Notes under the pieces: model-generated | The model's database searches: none | The model's input: only the letters and a program-made list of their open reading frames with translations | Told to the model about the DNA's origin: nothing | Shown here: piece after piece, positions 45,185 through 56,338 of the stretch | How the letters are laid out: every line of letters begins with the position of its first letter | How positions within the stretch are numbered: the stretch's first letter is position 1 | Translations under genes and position numbers: made by a program | From: Ligustrum vulgare | Lineage: Eukaryota > Streptophyta > Magnoliopsida > Lamiales > Oleaceae | Reading direction: 5' to 3' | DNA: 64,000 nt | Assembly: GCA_963555705.1 (NCBI GenBank) | Contig: OY743174.1 | Location: 25,299,608-25,363,607, forward strand

Positions 45185-46020
45185 AAGAATCAAATTTCTG
45201 TTACCACTGTCTGGGAGATTGTTTTGAAACATATAGGATTTTTTAAGAAAACACACATGATCATATTTTTTTTTATTTTTCAAAACCTTTGGGTTGATAC
45301 ATAGAGATTTTTTCTTATAAAGATAACTATGTAGAAAAGCCATTTTTACATCAAGTTGTTCAAATTTCCATTCATAATGAACAATTAATGCAAGCATCTA
45401 ATGGTGTTATACATAACATCCAAAAAAAAAAAAAATTGCATTATAATCTGCTCCTTCCTTCTATATATATTTTTGGCTATAAACATAGCCTTATATTTCG
45501 CATTCTCACTCCTTCCTTCAACTTCTAAACCCACTTATATCCTACAATGGATTTATCGTTAGGTTTAGGGACTAACTCGGGAAGTTTGATTCTTATTGAG
45601 AGAACTCATCATGTCTCTCAAGGCTTTCATCCATTCCTTGAATCTTTCAACTCTTCATAGCCTCCTCATGGGTATTTGCTTCCTTATAACCTAGTTCCTA
45701 ATAACTAGCATAGGTTATGGTATAGTCAAAAAACCTTTGGGGTTCCTTATGTGGTCTTTTATCTCTACCTTTGATTAATATGTAGTAAGCTAGATGGTTT
45801 TGGTCAACATGATGTTCCTAAATCACATTCTCTTCTCTTTTTACTTCTACGTCTTGCTGATTCTGCTGGGAATTATACTTTACCTCGCTCGGGGTGATGG
45901 GGATGGGAATGCTCACTCCCTCCACCTTAACTGGAGGATCGACCCTAATGATATCTAGTTGTTCTTGATGTAGAACAAATGAATGGATAGAGGAACAAAT
46001 GAACAAAAATGGACGAAATC
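45149..46020 (-). pseudogene. Ty1/copia reverse transcriptase relic
   Basis: Minus strand. At 45397-45240 the frame contains LALIVHYEWKFEQLDVKMAFLH and a diverged CFLKKSYM, matching copia RT (ELEQLDVKTAFLHG, CLLKKSLYGLKQ in relatives). Upstream sequence (45420-46000) still shows copia-like pieces out of frame: a K-Y-K-A block near 45490 and RDKRPHKEPQRF near 45765, the usual segment between integrase and RT. There are many stops. The polymerase active site is absent. Confidence 0.7.
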
Positions 46021-46429
46021 ATAACTTACAGGTTTGACGTTCAAGTTAAGATTTGGGCCCAAAATACCTTTTTGAAAAGGAAAAGACGAAGCGAACAATA
46101 ATCACCGCTACGTTGTGATGTAGGGTTCATTTTACCAACCTCTTTTAATATTTCTTTGCTATTTTTGTCATTTAGTTTATTTCAAATTCTTGCAATTTAG
46201 TTGATTAAGAATATGTTTTATGGGAAAATTACATAAAACATTGTATTTCAAAGATGCAATTCAAAAATCATGTGAAGGAAATCTTTTTTTTAAAATTCAA
46301 GTGTTAATTCATTTAGTTAGGTGTTTAATAATTAAAAATAAATATAATGATATATATAAGATAAACATAATTATCTACTATACATTATATTAAAACTAAT
46401 ATAATATTAAATCAAAATTTCAAATTTTG

Positions 46430-48385
46430 ACGTCACAACCTACCCCCACCCCGCCCTCCCGCCCTCCCACCACCCCACCCTACCCCCACCCCCACCCCAC
46501 CCCACCCCACCCCACCCCCACCCCAAACCAAAAATAATTTTTATTTTTTTCCTTTCAATGTTTTCCTATCATTCCTCATCTCACCCCAACCCCACTCGGC
46601 CCTACTCCGCCTCATTACAAAGTGACAAATTGATATCACCCTAACCACATCCCCCGACCCCACCCACCCACCCTGCCCACCCCAAAAATAAGTTTATTTT
46701 TATTTTCTCTCGATATTTTCTTACACTTCCCCATCCCATTCCACTCCACCCCAACCCAACCCTACTCGACCCCACCCCACCCCAACCCAACCCAACCCTA
46801 CTCGACCCCACCCCACCGCAAAGTGACAAATTGATCTCACCCTCGCCACATCCCCAGACCCCACCACCCACCCATACCATCTCACCACCCATATCCTACC
46901 CCACCCTAAAAATAAGTTTATTTTTATTTTTTTACCGATGTTTTCCTACACTTCCCCATCCCACCCCAACCCAACCCCACTCTATTCGACCCTACCCTAT
47001 CCTACCTCATCGCAAAGTGACAAATGATCTTATCCCAGTCACACCCCACCCCACCCCACACCAAAAATAATTTTTATTTTTTTCCTTTCGATATTTTCCT
47101 ATCATTCCCCATCCCACCCACGCCACCCTACCCCACATCATCTTAAAGTGACAAATTGATCTCACCCTAACCACATCCTCCGACCCCACCACCCACCCCG
47201 CCTCACCACCCATATCCTACCCCACCCAAAAAATAAGTTTATTTTTATTTTCTCTCGATGTTTTCCTACACTTCCTCCACCCACCCCACCCCACCCCAAC
47301 CCAACCTAACCCCACTTGACTCTATCCTACCCCACCTCATCTTAAAGTGACAAATTGATCTCACCCTAGCCACATCCCCCGACCCCACCCACCAACCCCA
47401 CCTCACCACCCATATCCTACCCCACTCCAAAAATAAGTTTATTTTTATATTCTCCCGATGTTTTCTTACACTTCCCCATCTTATCCCACCCCAACCCAAC
47501 CCAACCCCACTCCACTCGACTCTACCCCACCTCATCGCAAAGTGACAAATTGATCTTATCCCAGCCACAAACCACGACACACTCTGCCCGCCTTGCCACC
47601 CACCTTACCCTACCTCACCGCAAAAACGATTTTTTTCCTTCTACTTTTCCACCTACCACCCAGCCCAACACCACCCTACCGATCCCACCCCACCCCAAAA
47701 ATGATTTTTTTTCCTTCTATTTTTTCATGCCCCCACCAACCCCACCCCAATACCATCCTGTCCACCCCACCCCACAAAATGAGTTTTTTTATCTCTCCAT
47801 GTTTTCCCACCCTACCCTGCCACCCACCCCACCCACTCAAAAATGCTTTTTTTCTTCTAATTTTCCACACCCAACCCGCCCCTACCAGCTACCCACGCAA
47901 GCAATCGACCCCACCCCACCCAAAAATGATTTTTTTCTTCCACTTTTTCACACCCCAACAAGACCCTACCCTTGCACCCACCCCACCATACCCACCCATC
48001 CCATTCCTACCCACCCCTCCCCCCAAAAATGATTTTTTCTTCAATTTTTCACACCCACCCACCTCACTCCAGACCCTACCCCGCCACCCACCCAACTAAC
48101 TGACCCCACTCAAAAATGATTTTTTTCCTACTTTTTCACACTCCATCCCTACACCCTACACCCGTCACCCAACAACCCCACCACTACCCACCCCACCCAA
48201 AAATGATTTTTTTCTTTTCCACGCCCCGTCTCGACCCTATACCCGTCACCCACCAACCCCACCCCTACTCAAAAATGATTTTTCTTCTTCTAATTTTTCA
48301 CACACCGTCCCTACCCCGCCGCCCACCCAACAAACCGACCCTACCCAAAAATTATTTTTTTCTTATACTTTTCCTCGTCGAATGA
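46430..48385 (+). repeat. C-rich array (CCCCACC) with higher-order units
   Basis: CCCACCCC-type runs are spaced by A/T modules. In the outer half (46600-47560) a unit of about 195-200 bp carrying AAAGTGACAAATTGATCTCA recurs at about 46619, 46820, 47014, 47144, 47344 and 47538. In the inner half (47590-48385) the spacer is AAAAATGATTTTTTTC about every 90-110 bp. Confidence 0.9.
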
Positions 48386-49800
48386 TCACAAAAAGTTATA
48401 GATGGTCACAACTTTTAATATAATTTGTCACAATCATTTATAGTTGGTCACATATTATTTATTTATTGTTCACAACTTACTCATTTTTTTCATGATTAGT
48501 TAATATTTTTTGTCATAATTACCTAATAATTGGTCACATTCCCTACTCGTCACAAGTCACACAAAGTCACATTTAGTTGACATTTTGGTTACACTTACCT
48601 ATTAATTCAATCACCCCACCCCACCCCACCCCCACCCTACCCCACCCCTACATGCAAAGTCACAACATGTCACACAATTGGTCACACAATGTCATATTAC
48701 AAATTTAGTTGAAAAACCTCACCCACCTACCCACACATTCCTAAAGTCACAGTTGATCACACAAGATCATAGTTTGATCACACAAGGTCATAGTTTGGTC
48801 ACACGAGGTCACAGATAGATCACAATTGGTTTAGTTGCAAAATTCAGTCACACAAAGTCACAATTGGATCACATAAAGTCACAGTTGGTCACACGAAAGC
48901 ACGGTTCGATCACACAAGGTCATAGTTTGGTAACACATGTGACCGAACTATGACATCGTGTGACTGAACTATGACCTTGTATGACCGAATTGAGACTTTT
49001 TTTGATCGAACTGTGACCTTGTATGTTCAAATCGTGACTTTGTGTGATAAAGTACGGGATCTGACCAATTATTAGGTAAATGTGACCAAAATATTTGCTA
49101 ATTGTGACTTGTGAGAAATGGGGGATGTGACCAAGAAAACAAAGAATACGGAATGTGACCAAATATTAGGTAATTGTAAAAAAATGTTAACTAATTGTGA
49201 TTGAGGAAACGTGTAAATTATGACCAATAAATAAATAATACGTACCAATTATATGATAAATTTGATCAATTATAGGTAAATGTGATCAAAATATTGACTA
49301 ATTGTGAGTTTGTGTGATTTATAATAAGTGCGAATGTGATCAAGAAAACAAGTAAGTTTTGATCAATCAATAAATAAATTGTGATCAATTATTGATGACT
49401 ATGACCAATTATTAGGTAACTATAACCAATAAATAAATAATATGTAATCAATTATGGGTCATTGTGACCAATTATATAGAATGTGACCAAGTGTAACTTG
49501 GTGTGACCATTGGACGAGGACGTGATGTGACCTACAATTGTGTCAAATATAACTATGTGTGACCGAACAGTGACTTTGTAAGAATGAAGCGTGACTTTAT
49601 GTGATCTAACCATGACCTCGTTTGACCTAATTGTGACCTCCTGTGACCTAACTGTGACCTCGTTTGACCAAACTGCGACTTTGTGTGACCGAACTTTGAC
49701 CTTGTGTGACCGAATGTGACTTTGGAGGTGTGGGGTTTTACAACTAAATTTGTAATTGTGACTCTGTGTGACCTTGTGTGCCTTAGCTGCGATCTCGTGT
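48386..49800. repeat. TCACA / TGTGA core of the Mutator-like element
   Basis: Left of 48938 the words GGTCACAC, AGTCACA and GGTCATAGTTTGG repeat every 15-20 bases. Right of it the reverse words TGTGACC, AACTATGACC and TGTGACTT repeat. The centre CACATGTG lies at about 48935-48942. Confidence 0.9.
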
Positions 49801-51210
49801 CAACTTACATGATTGATTGTGATTTTGGGGGTGGGGATAGTAGGGTAGAGGTCGAGTGGGGCTAGAAAAAGTAGAATAAATCATTTTTTTTTGGTGAGGT
49901 AGGGTCGGGGTGGGGAAAAGTAGAAGAAAAAAATATTTTTTTGGAGTGGGGTGGGTGGGTGGGTGGTGGGTAGGGTGGGGTCGAGGTCAGGTTAGGGGTT
50001 GGAAAAAGTAGAAGAAAAAACTATTTTTTGGGTGGGTGGGTGCGTGGGTGGGGTAGGGTGGATTGAGATGAGGTGGTTGGTGTGAAGTGTGAAAAAATAG
50101 AAGAAAAATAATTTTTTGATGGGGTATGGTGGGTGGCAGGGTGCGGTGCGGTGGGATGGGGTTGGGCGGTTGGGGGGAAGTGTGAAAAAATAAAAGAAAA
50201 ATCATTTTTGGGTGGGGTGGGGTGTAAAAAATAGAAGAAAAATCATTTTTGGATGGGGGTAGGGTGCGGTGGGATAGGATGGGGCGATTAAGGTGAAGTG
50301 TGAAAAAATAGAAGAAAAATCATTTTTGGGTGGGGTGGGTTGTGGTGGGGTTGCTATGGTGGAGTGTAGTGGGGTTGTTAGGGTGGGTGTGAAAATATAG
50401 AAGAAAAATCATATTTGGGTGAAGTAGGATGGGGGTGGGTGGGTGGCGAGGTAGGGTCTGGGAGGGTGGGTAGGGGTGTGGAAAATTAGGAGAAAAAAAT
50501 TAATTTTAGGTGGGGTGGGGTTGGGGATGGGTGGCGTGGCGTGGCAGGGTCTGGACGAGTCGTGAAAAAGTAGTAAAAAAAATCATTTTGGATGAGGTGG
50601 GTTGGGGTAGGGTCTGGGGCGAGGCTGGTGGGGGAGTTGAAAATTAGAAGAAAAAAATTAATTTGGGTGGGGTAGGTGGGGTTGGGGTAGGTGGCGAGGT
50701 AAGATATGGTAGGGTCTGGGCGAGTTGTAGAAATGTAGTAGAAAAAAATCGTTGTTGGTGAGGTGGGGTGGGTAGGGTATGGTCGGGTGGGGTGGGGAAG
50801 GGTGAAAAAATATTTCAAAAAAAGACTTATTGTTGGAGTGGGGTGGGTGGGCGTGGTGGGTGGGTGGGTAGTTGTGATGAGATGTGACTAGTGGGTGGGT
50901 GGGTGATTGGATGGGTGGGGTGTGGTTGGGTTGGGGTGGAGGGGTGGGTGGGTGAGATGAGAAAAAAATAGAAGTAAAATCATTCTTGTGGTGAGTGGGT
51001 GAGTGGTGGCGAGGTGGTTGGGTGGGTGGGCGGGGTTGGGTTGGGGAGAAGTGTGGGTGGGGTGGGTAAGGTGGTTTGGGGGTGGGGGTGGGTGTGAAAA
51101 AGTAGAAGAAAAAAAATTATTTTATGGGGTGGGGTCGGGGTGGATGGGGTGGTGGAATGTGTGGGTGGGTGTCAGGGTGGGTGGGTTGAGTACTGGGTTA
51201 GGTTGGGATA
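49800..51210 (+). repeat. G-rich array (GGGGTGGG), reverse counterpart of the C-rich arm
   Basis: Runs like GGGTGGGTGGGTGG (49950, 50865, 51160) alternate with GAAGAAAAATCATTTTTGGG spacers, the reverse complement of the left inner spacer. It meets the usual four-run G-quadruplex pattern many times. Confidence 0.9.
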
Positions 51211-51410
51211 AAGTTGTTGTGGATTATGTATTGTTTTGATTTTATTATTTAATATTAGCCTTTGTTTTGCAACTCATTATAATTATTATAATATTGTATT
51301 AATTAATTAACTAATTAACACCTGATTTTTTTAAAAAAAATCTTAAGTTTGTTATGTTTAAAAAGTAAAAGTTTTAGTTGTATAGTTATATATTTTTCCC
51401 ATGTTTTATA

Positions 51411-51831
51411 CTTTTCTAGTTGATTTATTTAAATTATGTGTTTATGTATTATGATCCAATAAATAGAGAGGATTAAATCTTTGTTTTTTAATTCATTCAA
51501 TTAATAAAACTTTGAGATTATTCCACATTTTTAAGTGATTTTTTTATTGACTAAAATAGACATAAATTAAATTACAAAAATATCCTTTTATTTTTCTTTC
51601 ACTATTTTTATATACACCATTCAAATAAATTTTTTTTCTTTATATTTATATTTCTAAATCATCTTGTTCTCATTTTTTTATTTTATTTTATTCTTGCTTT
51701 TCAATACCAAGTTAATTTGGATGGATTTTGGACATCCACAAGAAGTGTTGAAGCACTTTTATCTGTTTGTTTTGTCGAATTCTTTCTAAAACTTACACAT
51801 ATTATGACTTTGTTTGTTGGATTAATATTTA
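51411..51831. other. AT-rich spacer between two inverted-repeat elements
   Basis: No gene or repeat recognised. Confidence 0.5.
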
Positions 51832-53376
51832 GGGTTAATAGCACAAAACGTCCTAACGTTTGACATGTATTGTGCAAAACGTCCCAACGTTTTGATTTTT
51901 GACGCTAAACATCCCAACCTTTACAATTTTTGGTAGAAGACATCCTTTCTGTCAATTTTAACCCCATTTCACCGTTAACTTCAAATTGAACAGTAAATGT
52001 CAAGGGCATTTTCGTCCAATAAAAAAAACAGCCCATTCATACTTGGGTAATTGGCACAAAACGTCCCTACGTTTGACACTTATTGTGGAAAAACGTCCCT
52101 ACGTTTATTTTTTTGGCGAATAACGTCCCTACCTTTAAATTTTCTTGTTCATTAGTCCCCAAATTTTACTTTTCTTTCAATTTAGTCATTCCGTATTTTA
52201 TTTAAAGGTAATTGTCTTCAAACGTGTATAACTTTTGATTTACAACTCCGAATTGTACTCCGTTTTTTGCGTTGAACTCCAAATTCAACAATCTTTCTTA
52301 TGATGTATCATGTGCTCATTTATTAAACATTTCTTTTTGACTTTTGTATAGTAGATACTTATTTTGTTATGGCATAATTGATTGACGTAAATTGATTTCT
52401 GTAAATTTTATTGAAACAGTGAAATTTTAATTTTAGTGTGTGTTCGGCGGCCAGCGAAATTTATAAATTGGATTTATTTGACTTTGTAATCTTTTTAAGG
52501 TAAAATATTTGGTTAAAAATTGGTATGTTTAGCCCCTGTTTGAGCTATGTTATAATCTCTAATAACTTTCTGAACAACACACAATTTCTTTCTCCAATTT
52601 TTAAAAAGTGATTTGAAGAGAGAAATTGTGTGTTGTTCAGAAAGTTATTAGAGATTATAACATGGCTCAAACAGAGGCTAAACATACCAAATTTTAACCA
52701 AATATTTTACCTTAAAAAGATTACAAAGTCAAATAAATCCAATTTATAAATTTCGCTGGCCGCCGAACACACACTAAAATTAAAATTTCACTGTTTCAAT
52801 AAAATTTTCAGAAATCAATTTACGTCAATTAAATATGCCCTAACAAAATAAGTATCTACTATACAAAACTCAAAACGAAATGTTTAATAAATGAGCACAT
52901 GATACATCATAAGAAAGATGGTTGAATTTGGAGTTCAACGCAAAAAACGGAGTGCAATTCGGAGTTGTAGATCAAAAGTTATACACGTTTGAAGACAATT
53001 ACCTTTAAATAAAATACGGAATGACTAAATTGAAAGAAAAGTAAATTTTGGGGACTAATGAACAAGAAAATTTAAAGGTAGGGACGTTATTCGCCAAAAA
53101 AATAAACGTAGAGACGTTTTTCCACAATAAGTGTCAAACGTAGGGACGTTTTGTGCCAATTACCCAAGTATGAATGGGCTATTTTTTTTTGGACGAAAAT
53201 GTCATTGACATTTACTGTTCAATTTGAAGTTAACGGTGAAATGGGGTTAAAATTGACAGAAATGATGTCTTCTACCAAAAATTGTAAAGGTTGGGATGTT
53301 TAGCGTCAAAAATCAAAACGTTGGGACGTTTTGCACAATACATGTCAAATGTTGGGACGTTTTGTGCTATTAACCC
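51832..53376. mobile_element. 1.5-kb near-perfect palindromic element (long-TIR Mutator-like candidate)
   Basis: Arms 51832-52590 and 52617-53376 are near-identical inverted copies (about 760 bp) with a loop of roughly 25 bp. Ends read GGGTTAATAGCACAAAACGTCC inwards, with more ACGTCCCTACGTTTG-type words inside. Flanks TAATATTTA (51823-51831) and TAAAATTTA (53377-53385) are a 9-bp TSD with one difference. No coding capacity. A transcript through it would fold into a long hairpin. Confidence 0.8.
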
Positions 53377-53385
53377 TAAAATTTA

Positions 53386-53807
53386 TTTCATTTACGGCTT
53401 AAATATGATTCCTTTTAAATGACCCTTTTTTTTTTAATTGTATCTTCTTTGGTTGTTTCAGGATCTCGGTTTCTGGGTTCTGAAGTTAAAGAGGAGATTG
53501 AAAGAGAATCTTGATTTGTAATTTTTTCTATATTGAAGAATCTTGATTTGTAGATTTCAGAATCTTGATTTGCAGAAGATTTTTACTGTATATAATTTCA
53601 TGATGCAGCCGCCATTATTGAATTTCACGATGGAGCTATAGAAGATGAACACGATGCATGTCAGTTTTTATATATATTTTTTTTTTTAAAAAAACTAGGG
53701 GTATGTTTGTATTTGTATTGTGGTGCAATTATAAAAAATATATTTTATTAGTGGTGATAATATAATATGGTGTGATAAATAGATTTTGTGGTGGTAATAT
53801 ATTGTCA
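53386..53807. other. No gene recognised
   Basis: AT-rich; contains three AATCTTGATTTG(T/C)A words near 53509, 53539 and 53561. Confidence 0.4.
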
Positions 53808-54405
53808 TTAAAAAATCAATTTGTTTGTACAGTTCATGGTGCGTGAGGGGTAATTCAACAGCTTCACGTGAATTTCCTGCTTCTGAATATCACATTCGCC
53901 TATATCTTTGTAGGTAACATTAGGTTTCTCTGATTGATTGAGGAGCGAAATACTGGAGTTAGCTTCAGGGGGCAAGATATCGACGAGAGCATTAGAGTAG
54001 CGGTGGAGAGGCACAGAGGCGGTAGGCTTGAGGAGCTCGCGATTAATAGTACTTAGAATGCGGACATAATAATTCGACCATGTAGTGGACCGACGATGCT
54101 GTTGTCGGTCAACCATTTCCATGAATTGGCCAATGACTAACGGCACCGCGCGATTGGATCCTTTTGACCTCCTCCTGAGCCCGTAGAAACTCTTGCCTCA
54201 GGTTTTTTAATTCATGATTTGCGCACTCCTCTTGAATGTTGATGAACTCCAGTTGCCGCTTGAGGGATTTGAGCTGGCTGAATAAATCATCTTCATCGGA
54301 GTCGGAGGACTCGACGTATTTAGAGGTGGCAACAGCGGGAAGTGTCAAAGCCGGGTTTGAAGAGGATAAGGGTTTCAAATCCAATACCATTTCAAAAGAT
54401 GCCAT
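53808..54405 (-). pseudogene. RPT3: 26S proteasome regulatory ATPase RPT3, truncated pseudogene
   Basis: Minus strand ATG at 54405 (MASFEMVLDLKP). Residues match the N-terminal third of plant RPT3 (a base-subunit AAA ATPase of the 26S proteasome): [36 protein letters not shown] coiled coil, then after a frameshift near 54150 [12 protein letters not shown], [22 protein letters not shown] and [17 protein letters not shown], ending at [13 protein letters not shown] second frameshift near 53880 hides [16 protein letters not shown], after which homology stops (about 53825). The Walker A/B motifs and the whole ATPase core are missing. About 190 codons run without an evident intron; whether that means a retrocopy or a multi-exon fragment without introns I cannot tell. 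Confidence 0.88.
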
Positions 54406-54409
54406 TGTT

Positions 54410-55629
54410 AGTGTATTTATATTCACCGCCTTTCGTCATCTCGACCATCATCACAACCCCTTGCTTTTGCTTCCTTGAGCATTTTTACTGTTCTGGTTTG
54501 GAGAAGGAATGATGGTTCTGGTCTTGGCCGTAGACTTTGTATCATTTGGTTGCAATGAAAACGATGGTTGTGGTTGTGGTGGTGATTTAAGTGGTAATAA
54601 TATTTGCAAGTCTTGCACTCCAACATGTGGTGGTGATGATGGCAAATAGTTACAAATTAATCAAGTAAAGTTACAATTATATTTCAAATGGTGGTCCGAA
54701 TTTGATGACGGTTGTGGTGGTGGCTGATTACAAATTACACCAATGTAATTAATTATAAATTATGAATTGCACTAATTATGTCTTACTAATTCATAAGTTA
54801 TAATTGTAATTAATTACAAAATTGAAATAAATTTACAATTGTAATTAATTACAAAATTCGATTTCTGATTTAAAAAAAAAAAAAAACTGATTCTAATAAT
54901 TATTTTGATATTTATGTAATTAATTACAAATCTTCTGATTACAAAAATTTTCGAATTTAAATGTGTATAATGTGAACAAAACCCTTCTTTATAAGCTGAG
55001 TCAAGTCAGTGGTATCAAAGCAGGCTTTTCCAGTGTCAATATTCTTGATTTGTATCCGTGGATAACGTACCCCAGGGTAGATTTGAATAATCAAATTAGG
55101 TGAATTGATGATCTTACCACTTAAATTGAAGAGATTAGTCAATTTTTGTTACGATTTCTTGACAACAATGGTCTTAAAAGTATTTTAATTTCACATTAAT
55201 TATTTCATCTACACACAAGTACAAGCATACATATACAATTGAACAGACAACCTTAATTTTTTTCTTCGCCACAACATCCATTCACTATGCACATATTGCT
55301 TCACGAGAAAGATTATTTCATTAGTTACGTACCCGGAAGTGATTGAATGTCTCTACCATCAAATTCACTTCCACCTAACATCACCAAGAATTTATTTCAT
55401 GGGATCGAGGTGAAGGAAAATTCGCAATAGACAAAGTATCAAAGTCGAAAATATTGAGTGTTTTCGAGACAAATATCTCAAAATGTCCCAAGAAAAATGG
55501 TAACGAAAGAAAGAGAGAGAAGGAGAAAAATATTGGGAGGAGAGTGAAAGAGAGGGAGAGATTATTCAAGTTGGAAATCAAGGTAAGGTAAAGGAGGAGA
55601 CATTTGCCAACAAACCTTCCAAATCTAAG
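54410..55629. other. No gene recognised
   Basis: A GGTGGTGATG-rich patch (54560-54650 and 54700-54725) gives His-rich frames. AATTACAAATT words recur at 54725-54950. 55490-55565 is a GA-rich tract. None supports a gene. Confidence 0.5.
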
Positions 55630-55634
55630 GTGGC

Positions 55635-56283
55635 TGTAAAGAGATCGAGGCTCAGAATCAACCACGAAGAATTACAAGAAACGATTTCATAAATAAAACT
55701 TCGAAAAATTTTATTAACCACAAAATCGAAAAAGTATCAAACAAAAATTTATACAGATTCACGCCTTTGAATCAAAATAACCAGAAATCTTCAATAAACT
55801 CGCAAACCACAAAGAAAATTACACAGAATCTTAATCTGTATAACAGCCACTAAGAAATACTGATTTTGCACAAAGAATCAGTATAGAACCACTAAGTAAA
55901 TGCGAGAAATCAGAGAAAATATGAATATGTTTCTTGAGAGAGGAGACGAAGATGGAGAGAGAAAGAGCCAGATGAATGGATGCTTCTGGATCAGGTTGAA
56001 TGGTAAACAAAACGTCTCAGCCAAGTTTTATCTCCAGGTGGATGGCTGGGATGTAAGAATGTGATCCAATGGTGCAAATAAGGCGGTGGAGTTAGACAGG
56101 CCAAATTCCGGGTTGTACAGTATTGGGCTCCATCATCCAGCAACTGGGCTTCCTTATATTTGGCCCACAGCTGAATATGCAGATCAAAATTGGTTCAAAA
56201 ACCGGTCCAACAGGTTTATTAATTTTGGGCTGAAACTGGATTAATCTTTGAGCTTCTACTGGGCTGTCCAAAATGTATCAACA
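55635..56283 (-). repeat. 3' LTR of the copia element
   Basis: Plus-strand start TGTAAAGAGATCG, end TATCAACA. On the minus strand a purine-rich tract (GAGGTGGAGTA) precedes it. Confidence 0.95.
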
Positions 56284-56338
56284 TACTCCACCTCAATTTT
56301 GTTTAGCACACCTGCAGATATAAGAATTCAAAGTAGTA

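Larger units (their letters stand above)
46222..51400. mobile_element. Non-coding Mutator-like element with giant inverted-repeat arms
   Basis: Both ends read GGGAAAA inwards (GGGAAAATTACATAAA at 46222; reverse of TATATTTTTCCC ending 51400). They are flanked by an identical 9-bp duplication ATGTTTTAT (46213-46221, 51401-51409), the length typical of Mutator-like elements. Outer 200 bp of each arm match in reverse (AGGTGTTAATTA-like, CTAATATTAAAT words). Inside, the left arm is C-rich (46430-48385), the centre TCACA/TGTGA-rich (48385-49800), the right arm G-rich (49800-51210); the symmetry centre is near 48938. No transposase is encoded; the Pro- or Gly-rich frames here are translations of the arrays. 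Confidence 0.8.

Noticed and set aside
47550..48385. Long Pro-rich frames (up to 168 codons)
   Set aside because: Translations of the C-rich array; all frames are open because the repeats contain few stops.
48600..49760. CRISPR-like spacing of TCACA/TGTGACC words
   Set aside because: Words are short, irregular, in a plant element, and lack equal repeat and spacer lengths.
50486..51239. Pro- and Gly-rich frames on both strands
   Set aside because: Same reason, from the G-rich array.
54423..54645. His-rich minus-strand frames next to the RPT3 fragment
   Set aside because: Arise from GGTGGT-type repeats; not part of RPT3.
54957..55142. 61-codon minus-strand frame
   Set aside because: No recognisable family or gene structure around it; may be chance.
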